From Lepidurus packardi (Eukaryota > Arthropoda > Branchiopoda > Notostraca > Triopsidae): 64,000 nucleotides of DNA. This document shows, one piece after another, positions 38,601 through 50,978 of this stretch. Location of the stretch: contig JAKZAN010000002.1 of the NCBI GenBank assembly GCA_023053545.1, positions 1,844,375 to 1,908,374 of the forward strand, read 5' to 3'. Under the pieces are notes generated by a model. The model searched no databases. It saw only the letters and a list, made by a program, of their open reading frames with translations, and was not told where the DNA came from. The translations under genes were made by a program, and so were the position numbers. How positions within the stretch are numbered: the first letter of the stretch is position 1; each line of letters opens with the position of its first letter.

Positions 38601-41600
38601 CGATTTGCTGTTGAGATATATCGGCGGGACTGGGAGCTCTAAAAGGGCGTGTAAAAGTTTGTCAGAAAAAGGGCTAAACAAGCAATTAGCCGCCCACCGA
38701 GAACTTTCCGAAATAGAGATCCCTTTTTTATATTCTAAAGGCTTAAACTAGCTTTTCTTATTCAAAAATTCATTCTTTCAGACCCTGGATGGATTCATCT
38801 TCGTTGTAGCACCTGATGGCAAAATTATGTACATTTCCGAAACCGCGTCAGTCCATTTAGGCCTTTCACAGGTAAATAATTTTGTCTATCACTATTGCAC
38901 ATTGTAGTGATGTTCATGAAATACTGCACACATTTGCACCACGACAAAAAAGTACTAAACTTACTGCGCTGCGTTGTTTCGCATCCTTATCGCTTTGAAT
39001 GCAATCATTTACTTCTGTAACGAAAAAAAATGTTTTCTTTGAGGTTTGGAGGCAAAGTTAGACGACGTTTAGAGCTGTTACGATACAGAATTGTAAACAG
39101 TAATCTTTAAAACGAAAAAAGGCAGCAATATAAAAAGAATACAGTTTTAGAAGGTAAAAATAAAGGAAAAGGACTAAGTCTAAAGATATGAGGCACGTGC
39201 TCTTGAGCCGAGATGTTAAAACGTCCAATGTGGGGCCATAACAACTGTAATGGCCAGATTTAGTGCGGTGGACGGAGCCGGAAAAGAGCAAACGCCACTA
39301 ATTTTCAAAAGTCAAACATGTTTCCGGTTAAATGGATTAACCGGCAAAGCTGAGGGCCCCAAACTTCTGGCACGCGTCCTAACATGCTCGTGTGACAATG
39401 GCCAAAATGTGTGTAACAATGTAAAAAAGAGCCTCACATCTGGAACCTATTCTTGTCAGTACATGGAACCTTCAAGACTTAAAAAACTTAAAAAACGCAA
39501 CTGTTGGCTTTAGGTGGAATTAACTGGGAATTCCATTTACGAGTATATCCATCCTGCGGATCATGAAGAAATGACAGCCGTCTTAACTATGCATCCGCCC
39601 ATACACGCCTGCACCTCGCCCATCACCCAAGGTAAACTTATTTTGTGACAACAATCGTAAAACAAACCCCATAAGTCTTTTTTTCCACCCAAAAGCTCTG
39701 AAAACTCGCGTGAATTCTTCACTTAACCTTATTTACTGAATTTAACAAATTGTATGCTTAACTTAAATGAGTCTTATTATGTTACTACGTTTACATTTCC
39801 CGTTACCACTTTAATTTGGATGAGGATTGAAGGGCTTTGAATGAGAATTTAAGGGCTTTCATTCATTTTTCTTTGCTTTTCTTTCCAAAGATTTCGAGAT
39901 TGAACGTGCGTTCTTCGTACGAATGAAGTGCGTTTTGGCGAAGCGTAATGCAGGGCTAACGACAGGTGGATACAAGGTAAGATCTTTAACAATGGTTCCT
40001 AACATCCCTATAAACAAAAAAAAAAATAAAAGAACAAAACGATTTGCAACTCATGAACACGCTCCGGGTGTGAGCAAACAGTTTTCGCATTTGCCCAGCT
40101 AACTAGCATAGGAAAACATAAGTCCATAAAAAAAGGACCATAACCCTAACTCAAAACTCGCTTAATTAGGCAGCTGCTGGTTATGGCCACTCCAGCGAAA
40201 TGAAATAAGAGCCTGAGAGGCCAGTTTGAACTTAACGCTACCCCCATTTGTCTCAAAGTCCCTATACCTTTTTTTCTCTAGCGTTTTCTTTTTCCTTTTT
40301 CTTGTAAAAAAAGAAAGCGAAAGAGTGAAAGAAAACAACCGTAACTAAGTCACAGGTGCTGGACTTGGCGTTTTAACTTGATCTGTCTGGAAATTGGGTG
40401 TCGGACTCTTCACGGAAACCGAACTTTTTCCGGCTTTTTTATGGCTATTGTTGCCAGGTCGAGGTTTTGGTGTGATGGTTAATGGCTGAGACGTGAGGTA
40501 AAGCCTAGTGTGAGGGATTGTGGAGGTTTTCATCGTCACAGGAGCTAAAAATCCACGAAAAACCAAGAGCTTTTAGAGTTGCCCCCGAAGTATTATGGCA
40601 ATTGAGCCGAAGCTGTAGTTGTGTGTCCATGGTATAGATATAAAAGGGGGAGACGGAGCGCAGAGCTGAGGCATCCTAAGCTGGATTTTCCAGAATTTTC
40701 ACGAGGCGCTAAAATCCTTCCTATAGACGTTCCATATAACTGCGAACCCGAGGGTTGGCTCGACTCCACTAGACTAGACTCTGATAGAACCAGCAACAAT
40801 TTGCTGGCAGTTTGAGTGCGAGTGGTGGGTGTTGCACCAGACAATTTCAGTGCGATCCTGTGATGGATGGTGGATTTTGGGCCCCTTTTTCATTGTTGCT
40901 CGAGTCCTGAAAGTCCGTAAAGTGCACGGTTTTAAGGCCAAACCCCGAGAATGGCAGAATTTTCACTGTTGAAACCGCGCTGTTGTTTAGCAATAGCTTT
41001 CTATAGGTTGAACGGTTGAAGAGAACAATGTAGTGTTGCAATAACGGAAATTTGTAATTCAAATTTCTGACGAAACTCGCATCATGCTAGGTGATTCACT
41101 GCTCCGGGTATCTGAAGATGAAGCAATATGGATTGGATGTATCGCCCTACGAAACTGGTGTCCAGAATATGGGGTTGGTGGCAGTTGGCCATTCCTTGCC
41201 TCCGTCGGCCATTACGGAAGTCAAATTGTATTCTAACATGTTTATGTTCCGCGCTTCCTTGGATCTTCGACTCATTTTCCTGGACGCCAGGTAACGAAAT
41301 AAGTTTTCTTTCTTTCATTTGTGTCACATATTTATGCATGTGTCTCTCTATCTTTGTATGTCTGTTCCTGTTTCTTTCTGTTTTTCCATGTACCCCGTCC
41401 ATAAATCAACAAGCGGAAGTGTTGGTAGCGTTTGTTTTGGGATGTTTTTTTGTTTCTTTTTGGGGGGGGAGGGTACTAAGTGTTGGAATGGTTAAGAATG
41501 AAGGTATGTTGCGTTCTAGAGTGGCGCAGTTGACGGGTTACGAGCCACAAGATCTGATCGAGAAAACACTGTACCAGTACATCCATGCCTCCGACGTACT

Positions 41601-43070
41601 TCATATGCGCTTCGCTCACCATACGAGTAATATATGAAACCACTATTGTGTGTTTGGATCCCATTTTTATTCTTGGAATTCTCATTGCAATATGGTAAAA
41701 TATTGCACTATATTACAATAATTCGATTTGCAAGATCGTAACATCCTAAAGTGACAAGAATTCCAAAAAGGATCCAGAATGCAACTTTTAGCTTATGCCA
41801 AGAATGATTTCTCATAAAGTTAATTGTTGTAGTGCTCTTCAAGGGTCAGGTCACGACAAAGTACTACCGGTTTCTAACCCGGGACGGGGGATGGGTATGG
41901 ATGCAATCTTACGCAACAATAGTCCACAACAGTCGTTCTTCGCGGCCGCATTGTATCGTCGCCGTCAACTATGTGATCAGGTACGCTTTTTAAATTTTTC
42001 TAGAGCTCCTAATCCCCTTATAAACGTTCGCAGCCTTACACGTCATGTCAAAGGCTCTATTTCAACCTCACAATGTCGAACTTAATCTAAAATTGGGGCA
42101 CTATAATTGTGTTTGCAGTGATGTTGAAATGTCCGAAACGCAAATGGCGCTGGAGCAAACAGCGACGGGTTTGGGTCTCGGCGTTTCTCCCTCAGCAGGG
42201 AGTTTAGCGTTGCTCAACAGTTCGGAGGACCCCCAACACTTGTCGCCTTCCAGTTCGCGATCAGGTAGCGCTACTCCGCGTCTCAAGAACTTCAACAGTC
42301 GCAAAACGCGCAAAGCCTCTCCTTCGACCGCGTCCACTTCTTCCTCCTCTTCGTCTTCCTCGTCTTCTTCGTCTTGTGCTATGCACCCGAATGCGTTGCT
42401 ACCGGGCGGATTGGGTAGCGCGGGGCCGGGAGCCGACTACTCCGACTACCGTACCTTTGATGTCGCCACCGCGCAGCAGTACTCCTTAGCCTATGCAGAG
42501 TGCGGCGCCATGGCAGCGGAAGTCGTCGGTACCGTGGACCAATCTGCCTTGTATTCCAATACGACCGGTACCACCACCGGGCCTTACGACCCAGAAACCG
42601 CGGATTACTACTACCCGAGTACCAGTCACGTTCCAGACGAAGATTCCCATTCTGACAACCGTTTTATAGTAAGCGACGTCACCGAAGCTCAAGCGCATGC
42701 GCACTTACACTCGATACCACCGCGTTTGTCCCCGATTTCGCCTGTAGTATCACCTGCGCACCAACAAAGCGTCCCGTCAATCCACGAAGCCGCCGAAGCT
42801 GATCCGCACTTTGTCCATCAATATAACATGGGTCAGGTGACCAACTTTGACCCGTACAATAACATCTTACCCTACGGCAGCTACAACAGTCCAAACAACC
42901 AATGCCACTATAACCGGCACCCCAGCAATGGTATATGGGACACTGCGACTGCAACCGCGGCTACGGCGACCGCTTATGTAGACTGCAACAATGCTTTCCA
43001 GCAACCCGGTTACACGTCGGTCATCGTGGATGCCCAACAATACCAATTAGCCAATGGCTATGTCCATTAG
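35605..43070 (+). CDS. sim: single-minded, bHLH-PAS transcription factor
   Basis: Master regulator of CNS midline fate; dimerises with Tango/ARNT. Nine exons give 653 residues: 35605-35779, 38138-38223, 38782-38871, 39514-39631, 39891-39976, 41091-41290, 41520-41626, 41833-41980, 42119-43070. The protein opens [20 protein letters not shown], the basic helix-loop-helix; an in-frame TAG sits eight codons upstream, so this ATG is the start for this exon. PAS-A has [20 protein letters not shown] and [24 protein letters not shown] has [20 protein letters not shown] and [31 protein letters not shown] and [20 protein letters not shown] distinguish it from trachealess. The last exon codes a long Ser/Ala/Tyr-rich tail with a run of 13-14 Ser near codon 210 and an Ala-Thr repeat, the expected activation region. 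AATAAA lies at 43236. Confidence 0.96.
36921..37480. repeat. cluster of AAAATCGAACGTTTTT motifs in sim intron 1
   Basis: The motif AAAATCGAACGTTTTT (or its complement) appears at about 36921 and 37047, with a decayed form at about 37464. The first two sit in longer, loosely similar contexts that also share a 'tttagt...agtgc' stretch downstream. The same motif recurs 3' of sim. Confidence 0.5.
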
Positions 43071-43605
43071 AATTCCTTTCCCCTTTTTTGTTACTAGGAG
43101 AGTCGTTTTTTAGCCGAAGCCAGGGCATTATGTAAAGTTTTTGCACGTGTGAATAATGTAGTGTTCGGCAATGGGAAAAGTGTGTTGTGAGTTTCTTTAT
43201 GCCATGGCCAGCCACAAATTTCAAAGTCCTTAAAAAATAAAGTGTTTGCTTTTGCTGGGGGCCTTGTAAATACCAATAGAGTGGATAGCGAGTGCAACAA
43301 TGAGTTAACGGGCATATCTTCTAAGGATTTGTACAAAAGACAAATAAAATTCTGCACTAAAATTTCTTATATTTCTCCAACATACCATTCTTATATTTTA
43401 AACATAATCTCTATCTATTTAACATGGTTCTTTTCTGCTTAATGGAATATTTCTCTATCTATAACAGCATTTAGCTTTTCACCATTATAAAGCGACTCGA
43501 AAACGTTCGATTTTCCCTAGACGCTGCAATTGCGTAGTGCAGCCTAGTTCTATAGTCTGGCTGCAGCTTTGAAAACGTTGAAATTGTTCGATCTTTCCTC
43601 TAGAG
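43071..43605. other. sim 3' UTR and flank
   Basis: Holds the AATAAA at 43236-43241, so the 3' UTR may be about 190 bases. A copy of the AAAACGTTCGATTTT motif lies at about 43499. No gene. Confidence 0.5.
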
Positions 43606-44095
43606 CAGGGATTCTCAAATTATTAAGTATCCTCAATTCGCCTCGGCGCCCTTCAGAACATATCTGTTGTTTATTCCGAAATTTTACTCTATGACCTGTC
43701 GTCTCTCTAACATAACTTTATGATCTGACCAGACTCGCTCTCATTTCCATTGATTTCTCAGAACTTTTGACCCGACCCGATCTTAATTGACTTCTCAAGA
43801 ACTTCTGACCATTTCATACGTTCAAGCAACGAAAAGACAGTTGAAAACAGTTGAACAAAGTTCATCACAGTCCGTAAACCGTTCTTCACAGTCCGCAAAT
43901 AGTTCGATACATCCAAGGAGACAAATACAATTTGTTTACTTCAAAGTCTCAAGTACTATTAGTGAATATTTTAATCCACAGTTCGCGCGGCGCCCTTTAG
44001 AGCATAGGCCTATATAATCGCTGCATCTATGAAATTATATGAATCTTTCGCGGCGCCCTGCAAGCCTACCGCGGCCCATAGTTTGAGAACCGCTG
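43606..44095. mobile_element. non-autonomous hAT element, copy 2
   Basis: A 490-bp relative of the element at 10978. Left end CAGGGATTCTCAAATTATT, right end CATAGTTTGAGAACCGCTG. The 8-bp target duplication is ctctagag on the left and ctccagag on the right (7 of 8 match). The right 110 bp share a near-identical block with copy 1, including 'tatataatcgctgcatctat'. About 290 bp of extra internal sequence is present here and missing in copy 1. No transposase ORF. Confidence 0.85.
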
Positions 44096-46631
44096 CTCCA
44101 GAGACGAAGCAGTGCGCAGCGCGTCTGTTACTCACGCAGAAAAACGTTCGATTTTCAATAGGGGGTTGGAGTTAGACGCTTGAGCTTTGATAATTAGCTT
44201 AGTTTATGGACTGCTGAAGGACCCGTAATCTTGTAATATGTTCTTATTTCCCAGAACCTTATCAAAAGGCTACGAAATGTGAAGAGACTCAATTATTAAA
44301 ACGGAATTTTGATATGCGAGAAAAACCTTGAGAACTCCCAACAATGAACTACTGGCTCCAGTGTGTCTCAAACTATGTGCAAGGGCCAACTTAGCTCATG
44401 GCCTGAACGAAAAACAAAAAAGACAAGAAAAAGAAAGCAGACTAAAAGGTCTTTCTATGCTAATGTCAGGAATTGATGTTAAGCACTTTGCAAGTTTGGG
44501 CAACAAAACAATTCAAATATACTGCACTCAGCATGCGAACGTGCCAACTTTGCCAATTCGCCCAACAAAAGTCGTAACACAGTGGTGTTATAATAATAAG
44601 ATCCAGAATGTCCTTCTTCTACAAACTAACTAAGAAGAAACGTTCGATTCTTAGTACAAGACCCTGCATATGCCCTTAGAGCCTGAAAACGTTCGATTTT
44701 TCGCTTACATATGAGTAAGCAGACGTTTTTAATAAGCTGAGTTAAACTGTTTAAGCTTTTTTGAAGGTAATACATCGTTTAGTTAAAACTTGGAACTTAC
44801 TTAAGAAAAAGCGGAAATTGAAAGAATTGAAGTTCCAAAGACTCAAGCGGCACGGATATTTAAGTTTTGGGGGCTTTGGGAGTCTGCTCTGGTTGCTAAA
44901 GGGAGGTTTCCGAAAAGGTCAAGAACAACACGCGATGGGATTTGATATCAAAACGATCGGTGAAGTGGCAACAATGCCAGTCTTTCCAAGAAGCCTTCTC
45001 AGTCCCGTCCCGAGCGTCTGTTATTACAAGCTCAAGACAACCAACACCGACCAAGTGGTCCGGAACCGTTGCTCAGTTTCCTTTTCTGATCTTACATTTA
45101 TTCTGTGATTCTTCGCCCGCCGAGAACCAACAATCTTGTACAACTTGATGAACCTTAAATCAATTCACTTCTAACTCTCCTCGCAATTTCCATTTAAACA
45201 ACTAACCGTCAACGGTTCTAACTCAAGTTGACTTGTAAACTATTTCCCCTCCCCCCAACAGGATTATTTCAACACCTATCAATCCAAATTTCGTGTTCAC
45301 CTGTATAACACTACCGGTCATAGAAGGTGGCGGTTATTGTATGCAAAAACAGCGGGAAGTGTGCGAGCATAAAATGCAGCTCGTTATAACGGTTACCGGA
45401 GAGCTCAAAACCCCCAAAATCCTTGAAGAAAATGGCCAGGAAATGGGCATTCGTTACGGGGTTAGAACTTACATAGCCACAGTAGACCCAAACTTTTAAC
45501 TTATAGCACTTTCTTGACGCCCTTGTTTGCCTAACTGTGCATAATTACACCTTAAAACCCATCGAAGATCGACTTAATTGACTCCCTACTCCTGCTAACT
45601 AAATTCTCTAGCTTAAACTGTCCCAATGGTCGAAAATTCAGCGTTTAAATCCTTACAATTCCTAACATATCTAACTTTTAAGCGAGAATCATTTTTTGAG
45701 CGCGAAATTACTCTTCTACAAACTTGGAAGCTCAGTAATTCTACTAATATAGTGAGATCTGAAGGTTCCCTAATTGTAATTGGTGCATTTCAGCCACTTT
45801 TTTAAAAGTTTGAAACGACGTATTAGGGTTTCTCCTATGTCATTTCAGCCACTGTAATCCACAAGAAATCAATGTAGCAATGGTAAAATGAGTTTATTAT
45901 AAGACTTTTCTCGTGATAACTGAATTATTGAGTTCAAACACTTCGTTTCATCGAAAAACTGTTTCAAATGCTCTAATACTTGAAATTAAGCTATTTAATC
46001 CAATATTTAAAAGAAAATAAAACCCCTTATTCAGCACAAATTACATAAAAAGGGCAAGGAAAATGGATGCCATTCTCAAAAAGTTTCTGCCTTATCACTC
46101 TGAGCCCATAGCAGTTTCTTTGTGCTTTCCTAAACAAATTTTCTAGCACTTTCCGTTTTTATTCGCTAGGCTTCTATAAAGCAAGAGAGAACAAGCGAAG
46201 AGCCGTTCAGAAACGTTCGAAAAAAGAAAAGAAAAAGGACACACTGAGAAGTGCGACTGAACAAACTGTAAATTAAACTAGAAAAAAAGCGCTACTCTAC
46301 GTTTTGTGCTGCTCTAACTATCCATTTTTGTGAGTATCCCAGTTTTTCTTTCCTTTTTTAGTTCTTTTTAGCTTTTAGTTCCCGCGCGCTCAAGTTGACC
46401 CACTCCAAACTCCTCATTATGCCTGCCCATGCAAAAGCCGGGGCATGCTGTTGCCTTGACAACCGGAAAACCTATGTCTTTACCTTGATGATTCATGACA
46501 TGGTAGCTGGAAGTCACTGCGACGGGAAAAGTAACGCAACGTTCACAAGCCCGAAAAGCCTTCAAAATAAATATTAGTAAATAAAGCTCTAAATTATTCG
46601 CATTAATTGTCCGTTTTTTTAAGAATTTATT
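44096..46631. other. repeat-bearing intergenic region
   Basis: Copies of AAACGTTCGATTTT occur at about 44139, 44637 and 44684, with AAACGTTCGAAAAA at 46211. A CAG acceptor at 45261 precedes an open stretch that ends at 45499 and encodes a Cys-containing, non-repetitive peptide (CITLPVIEGGGYCMQKQREV, then CEHKMQLVITVTGELKTP); I do not recognise it and find no partner exon. Nothing else is supported. Confidence 0.35.
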
Positions 46632-47658
46632 TCAATTGTACAAGTCCCAGAGACTGAGCCAACCATCACTAGAACCCGCCACTAACAATTCAGACTTTCG
46701 CAACGCAGTTAATACAGAGTCAGGCGGTAGAAATAACAAGCTAGAAACAGATTCTTGATGGAAATCTAAAGACGCTAAGAATTTGAATGATTTATTACTA
46801 AAGTAGCGAACCCGGCCGTCCCATCCTCCGCATACAAAAAGCTTGGAATCGGCTCGGAATCGCAGAGAACTGATTCCAGGATTCGCTAACTTGATCTCTC
46901 GCTGGAGAGTAGTTAAAAACTGCGAAGATTTCAGCGTCAGAACGTAAAGATTCGCATTCGTACCGATTACAACATGTCCAGAAGCAGGATCATAGTCTAA
47001 ACACATCGGAGTATTGCTATGGGCTAATTGGGTTTGACTAATTTGCTTCTTATTAGCCCAATCCCACGTTACTATAGCGCCAGATTCGTACGCCGCGAGC
47101 AAATGACGATCGGGCATCAATTTAAGACCCATAACGCTGCCTGCGTTCATGGGAGAAGGTATAACTATTTTACTGCTGTCCAAGGTGTGTATAGTTAACT
47201 CCCCAGCGTTGCTGGTAGGGCAGGCAATAATTTCGCCGTCAGTTTCGGCCTTGCAGAAGGCGTCATGATGGCTTGGAAAGGTTTGGAGCAGTTTCAAGCT
47301 GCTATTGGCTAATTGCCAGAGTTTGATTGGTTCATTACGGCCCTGGGTAACTAATTTCGGCTGTGAGGAGTCTGAGACAGACCACGGAGCGATAAGGAGG
47401 CAAGAACTGGCGTGTACATTTGTGGTTAGACAGATTTTAAGATCCTAAAGTAAACGGAAGTTGGTTTTAATGTTGCTAATGTGTTTTTTGAGGAAGTTTT
47501 GTATTGAATCATACGCTAGGGTTCCAGATATGTAGCACGCCAGTTTGCGAACCTGCCATGAGATAGGGCTGTTCTGCTCGGAGCAAACAACCGAGAGATG
47601 AAACGGCTCCCGATGGACATTTCAAGCTCCAAACTGGATCAGGAGGAGGCTTATTCAT
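46632..47658 (-). CDS. GNB1L: guanine nucleotide-binding protein beta subunit-like 1 (WD-repeat)
   Basis: WD40 protein; in vertebrates and yeast (Asa1) it works with the TTT co-chaperone to mature PIKK kinases. Exons 47658-47515 and 47444-46632 join in frame to 318 residues, close to human GNB1L (327). Start MNKPPPDPVWSLKCPSGAVS; the first blade ends GSQTGVLHIWNPS, and QGRNEPIKLWQL marks the second. The later part follows GNB1L closely: AAYESGAIVTWDW, LANPGISSLRFRADSKLFVC followed by GWDGRVRYF, and the last blade LLVAGSSDGWLSLWDLYN, which ends the protein as in the human one. Six to seven blades are expected for the length. It sits 550 bp downstream of the dystrotelin-like gene on the same strand. 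Confidence 0.85.
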
Positions 47659-48207
47659 GTGTAGCAAGCTTCATAGAGCAAGAATGTAAATTGACTAATC
47701 ATTCAATATTATCTGCGGCTTACCTTTAAATTGAAATAAGGAGAACTAGCCTTAAATTAAACGCGCATATTCCGCTACGCACTTACTGCCACTTTTTTCG
47801 ATATTTATTTTTGTATTTTCGTTTGCAGATCCTGAAACGCCATCTGTTAGATAGCAATTTAAGCAATCTTTGGTAAATAGGTGAAGGCATTTGCCATCTA
47901 TTAGGAAATTTATCGTTGAAATGAAACAAATTCAAAGGTGAAGTTCAAAGATCGGAATATTCAAGTTCAAAGATATCGGAATATTCGGTATTGATTCTTT
48001 AGCTACAATTGTATAAAATCAAAGAGTGAGATCTTACAGAATGCCTAAATATTCCCCATAACCAATTGTAACGAAATAGAAAAAAAAATACAATTTTGTG
48101 TAAAAAATTTTAAGCTTTCAAGAAGGACTTGCACACGTTAACGATTGGAATGATTGTCATAATTTTTTTGGTAATCTTAAAAAAATTAATAAAATCTTGA
48201 AGCTCAT
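47659..48207. other. spacer between GNB1L and dystrotelin-like genes
   Basis: A/T-rich spacer with no ORF of note. A direct repeat of 'aagttcaaagat.tcggaatattc' occurs at about 47940 and 47964. It holds the GNB1L promoter and the 3' UTR of the upstream gene. Confidence 0.4.
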
Positions 48208-50705
48208 TTAGTTCTTCTCAATTCTAGCCACAAAATCGCCAACGACGTCTCCAATTTCGCCAGCTAAAGAAAGAACTGGGTGATTTCTACCGGGTAATTT
48301 CGCCCCAGGCTCGCCAGGAAACATGTTCTCGAGCTGTGCCAGGATTTCTTCCAGTTCGGCATGGATTTGTACGTCTGAGACTTCCTTCCCTGGGCTGTCA
48401 AGAGGCGCGTATTTGCCCATACTACGGCTTAGGTTATTTAAGCTATGTTCAGCCAAACTGGGCAAAACCGAGTTGGTGGTACGGATCGAAGGTGTTCGGT
48501 TGCGGTTCCCAGGAATTGAATAATAATTTTCCTGATCCGTAATTACGAAAGATGACTTGACTTGGTTTTTGACCAAACTATTGCCTAGAGTAATGGGACT
48601 CAAGTTTTCAATCGAATGCAAATGGTTGCGCTTGGATCCCTTGGGGTGACTCAATGGCGTACTTTCCAATCTCGCAACCATTCGGTTTGTTCGTTTATGT
48701 AATTCGCTCAGTAACTTTGCTTCTTCTTTGTTTTGCAAATTCGGCGGTTTGAGCACGAATTTTAGACGATTTAATTGCGTTTCGAGCTCAAAACGATGGC
48801 CGTGTAATAAATCCAGGATTTTATCACTGGTCTTGGGTTCTGAGGTCGAATCCAACTTTCCTAGTTCTTCCTCCAGTTGACTGTAAGAAAAGACAAATTA
48901 AAGGTGATGACTTTTGTTCATTTTTTTTTTTTGTTTGACCGATTTTCCTTCTCGAGATGGACCAAAATGCTCTCTAGCTCTTTACGGGCGTTTTTATCCG
49001 TTGGCGGGTTTTCTTTACATTCCAAATCATCGTCACTTTGCCCGTCCATGGGAAGCAGAGTACGCGAAAGCATTCGTTCATCAATCCCTTCGCCTTGTCC
49101 ACGTTCTTCTTCAGTTTCGTCCTCCAAAATACTCATTCTACGCCAACATATTGAAAATAGTCTTGTAACAACTCGAAAAATTCAGGAATAAATCAAATCA
49201 GAAGATTACAGATCCGGTGGAATGGGTATAGCAGAGCCACTGTCTGGTACGGGCAAATAGCGAGCTTTCGTCACTTGATTCTTCCCGAATTTCAAGCTAA
49301 TTTTCTTCCATAGCACTTGAGTAGCCTCTTTAGGTGTCGTCTATCAAAGGAATACCATAAAAGTCGACTATTCGCATAAAATATAAGGAAATAGGCACCT
49401 GACGGCAATATTCTTGCATAGGATGTGAAGATTTGTGATTTTTAGTTAATCTTCCCTCTAGGAAACAGCTTTGACAGCTATTAAAGTTGAGACATCGTAA
49501 GCATTCGTAGCGTAAGCCTTGGATAGGGGTGGTTCGACAAATAGAACAACGCACAGGATGGCAAACTAAAGAAATTTGAGGTTAACAGTTAATTTTAAGC
49601 GAAATTAGCTTTTGACGTTAATTTTGGGCGCAGAAGAAGTTTTTACCATGTTCAGCCATGCCTAGGCGGTACAAAGTTGACCACCATACTAATGCCTGGG
49701 GTTCTTGCATAAGCCACGACAAGACAGCAGCTTCAGGAACGCCCAGAATGCCCTCAGCCTTAGAAAAATATGAAAATGAGGCGTTCATTAGAAGATAAGT
49801 AGATGATTTGTGTCAATTTTACTTGGCTATAGCACTGCTCAACGCAGAAAGGAACATGCTGCTTGCCAAAGGCGATACCTTCTTGGACAAGACTGGGTAA
49901 ATCGCTCAGGGCTTTAAGTAATAAGGCTAAGGTTCGTCTTCCAAGCATATTATTATGGTCAGCTAATTGTCGGATTAAAAAGGAGTATTTTTCTTGCAAG
50001 CGACCGTTGCACAAAACAACCAGGAACACTTGGAGAGATAATAAGTTTACAGAGCCTCTTGATCTGTAAAAGAAAATTATAGGAAACGAACGAATTTTGA
50101 TCTTTCGAAGGAAAACTTACGAGTCAAACGTTTTGAGCAAGACATTTACTAGGATTTCTGCGGAAAGAGCAGGGTCCAGCTGGGATAGGTTCTCTCGCTG
50201 GGCTTGTCTATATATATCAGAGACCACGGAAAGCAAATCCGGATATTCCAACGGTAATTCAGCTTCCGAAGGCCGTAAACCGTACTGCTCTAAGACTTGA
50301 CTGATAGTAGATAATTTAACAAAGTGTACTGGAAATGGGAAAAGATCATTAGCGACGACAAAATAAAGAAAATAAGCTTACGCTTGAGGGCTTGTTGGAA
50401 ATGTCGCAGCTTTAGGGCAGTTCTATATGCTGCGTAACGCAAATGCTGAAACTGTTGAAGCTGGCGATACAAACGAGTAACTGCAGGATGCTCACTCGTT
50501 CTTTCTCCATTCTCTTGACTAGAAAAAAAGATTAATCAACTGGTTTATTTTATAATAGCTAGTTTTACTTGACATAACAAGCTTGACCTTTGAGCGATCG
50601 TCTTTGCCAGCCACGGTATTCCACACCTAGCAACACATTTAGCAGTTTTACCCACATACTATTCTATTTAAAATATCCCCAATCTATTCAGAATAAACTT
50701 ACCAT
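48208..50705 (-). CDS. DYTN: dystrotelin-like protein (dystrophin family, EF-hand and ZZ domains)
   Basis: Short member of the dystrophin/dystrobrevin superfamily. Ten exons give 654 residues: 50705-50703, 50663-50569, 50518-50382, 50328-50121, 50063-49823, 49758-49647, 49565-49399, 49340-49210, 49137-48940, 48880-48208. After a degenerate WW-like stretch (VEYRGWQRRSLKGQACYV) and HPAVTRLYRQL comes the helical EF-hand region starting RYAAYRTALKLRHFQQAL. The ZZ finger has RCSICRTTPIQGLRYECLRC and CQSCFLEG, nearest in my memory to dystrotelin. The second half has coiled coils (ARKELESILVHLEKENRQLE, then ILDLLHGHRFELETQLNRLK) as in dystrophin's C-terminus. The initiator ATG is a three-base coding exon. 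The exon 9 donor (CG|GTCAAA) is weak, but the join restores a perfect coiled coil. A short dystrophin paralogue is the alternative. Confidence 0.82.
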
Positions 50706-50978
50706 TATACTCTCGTACAAACGCCATGTAATATGCCCCTAAGTAGGCCAAATTCTAACAAAATACATTCGGAAACGCAACCGCCAAAACTCAAATTATC
50801 GCCATCTTGAAAAAGGCGTTTCTAATATTCGTTACTCCTCTTTTTTCCTAGCTTCTGTAGGCGACACACTCTTTTTCCTAGTCGATACACTTTCAACTTG
50901 AAATTACAGCTTGTGGCGATCCGAAGGTAGGTAGAGCTTTTCCTAACTAATACGCTGTAGTCTTTTCATGTATTCGGT
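50706..50978. promoter_or_regulatory. shared divergent promoter region, dystrotelin-like/MYCBP
   Basis: Only 273 bp separate the two start codons on opposite strands. No clear TATA box. The stretch must hold both core promoters and 5' UTRs. Confidence 0.5.

Noticed and set aside
49200-49215. In-frame stop after PPDL as the end of the dystrotelin-like protein
   Set aside because: A donor just before it (CT|GTAATC) joins in frame to exons that encode the expected dystrophin-type coiled coils.
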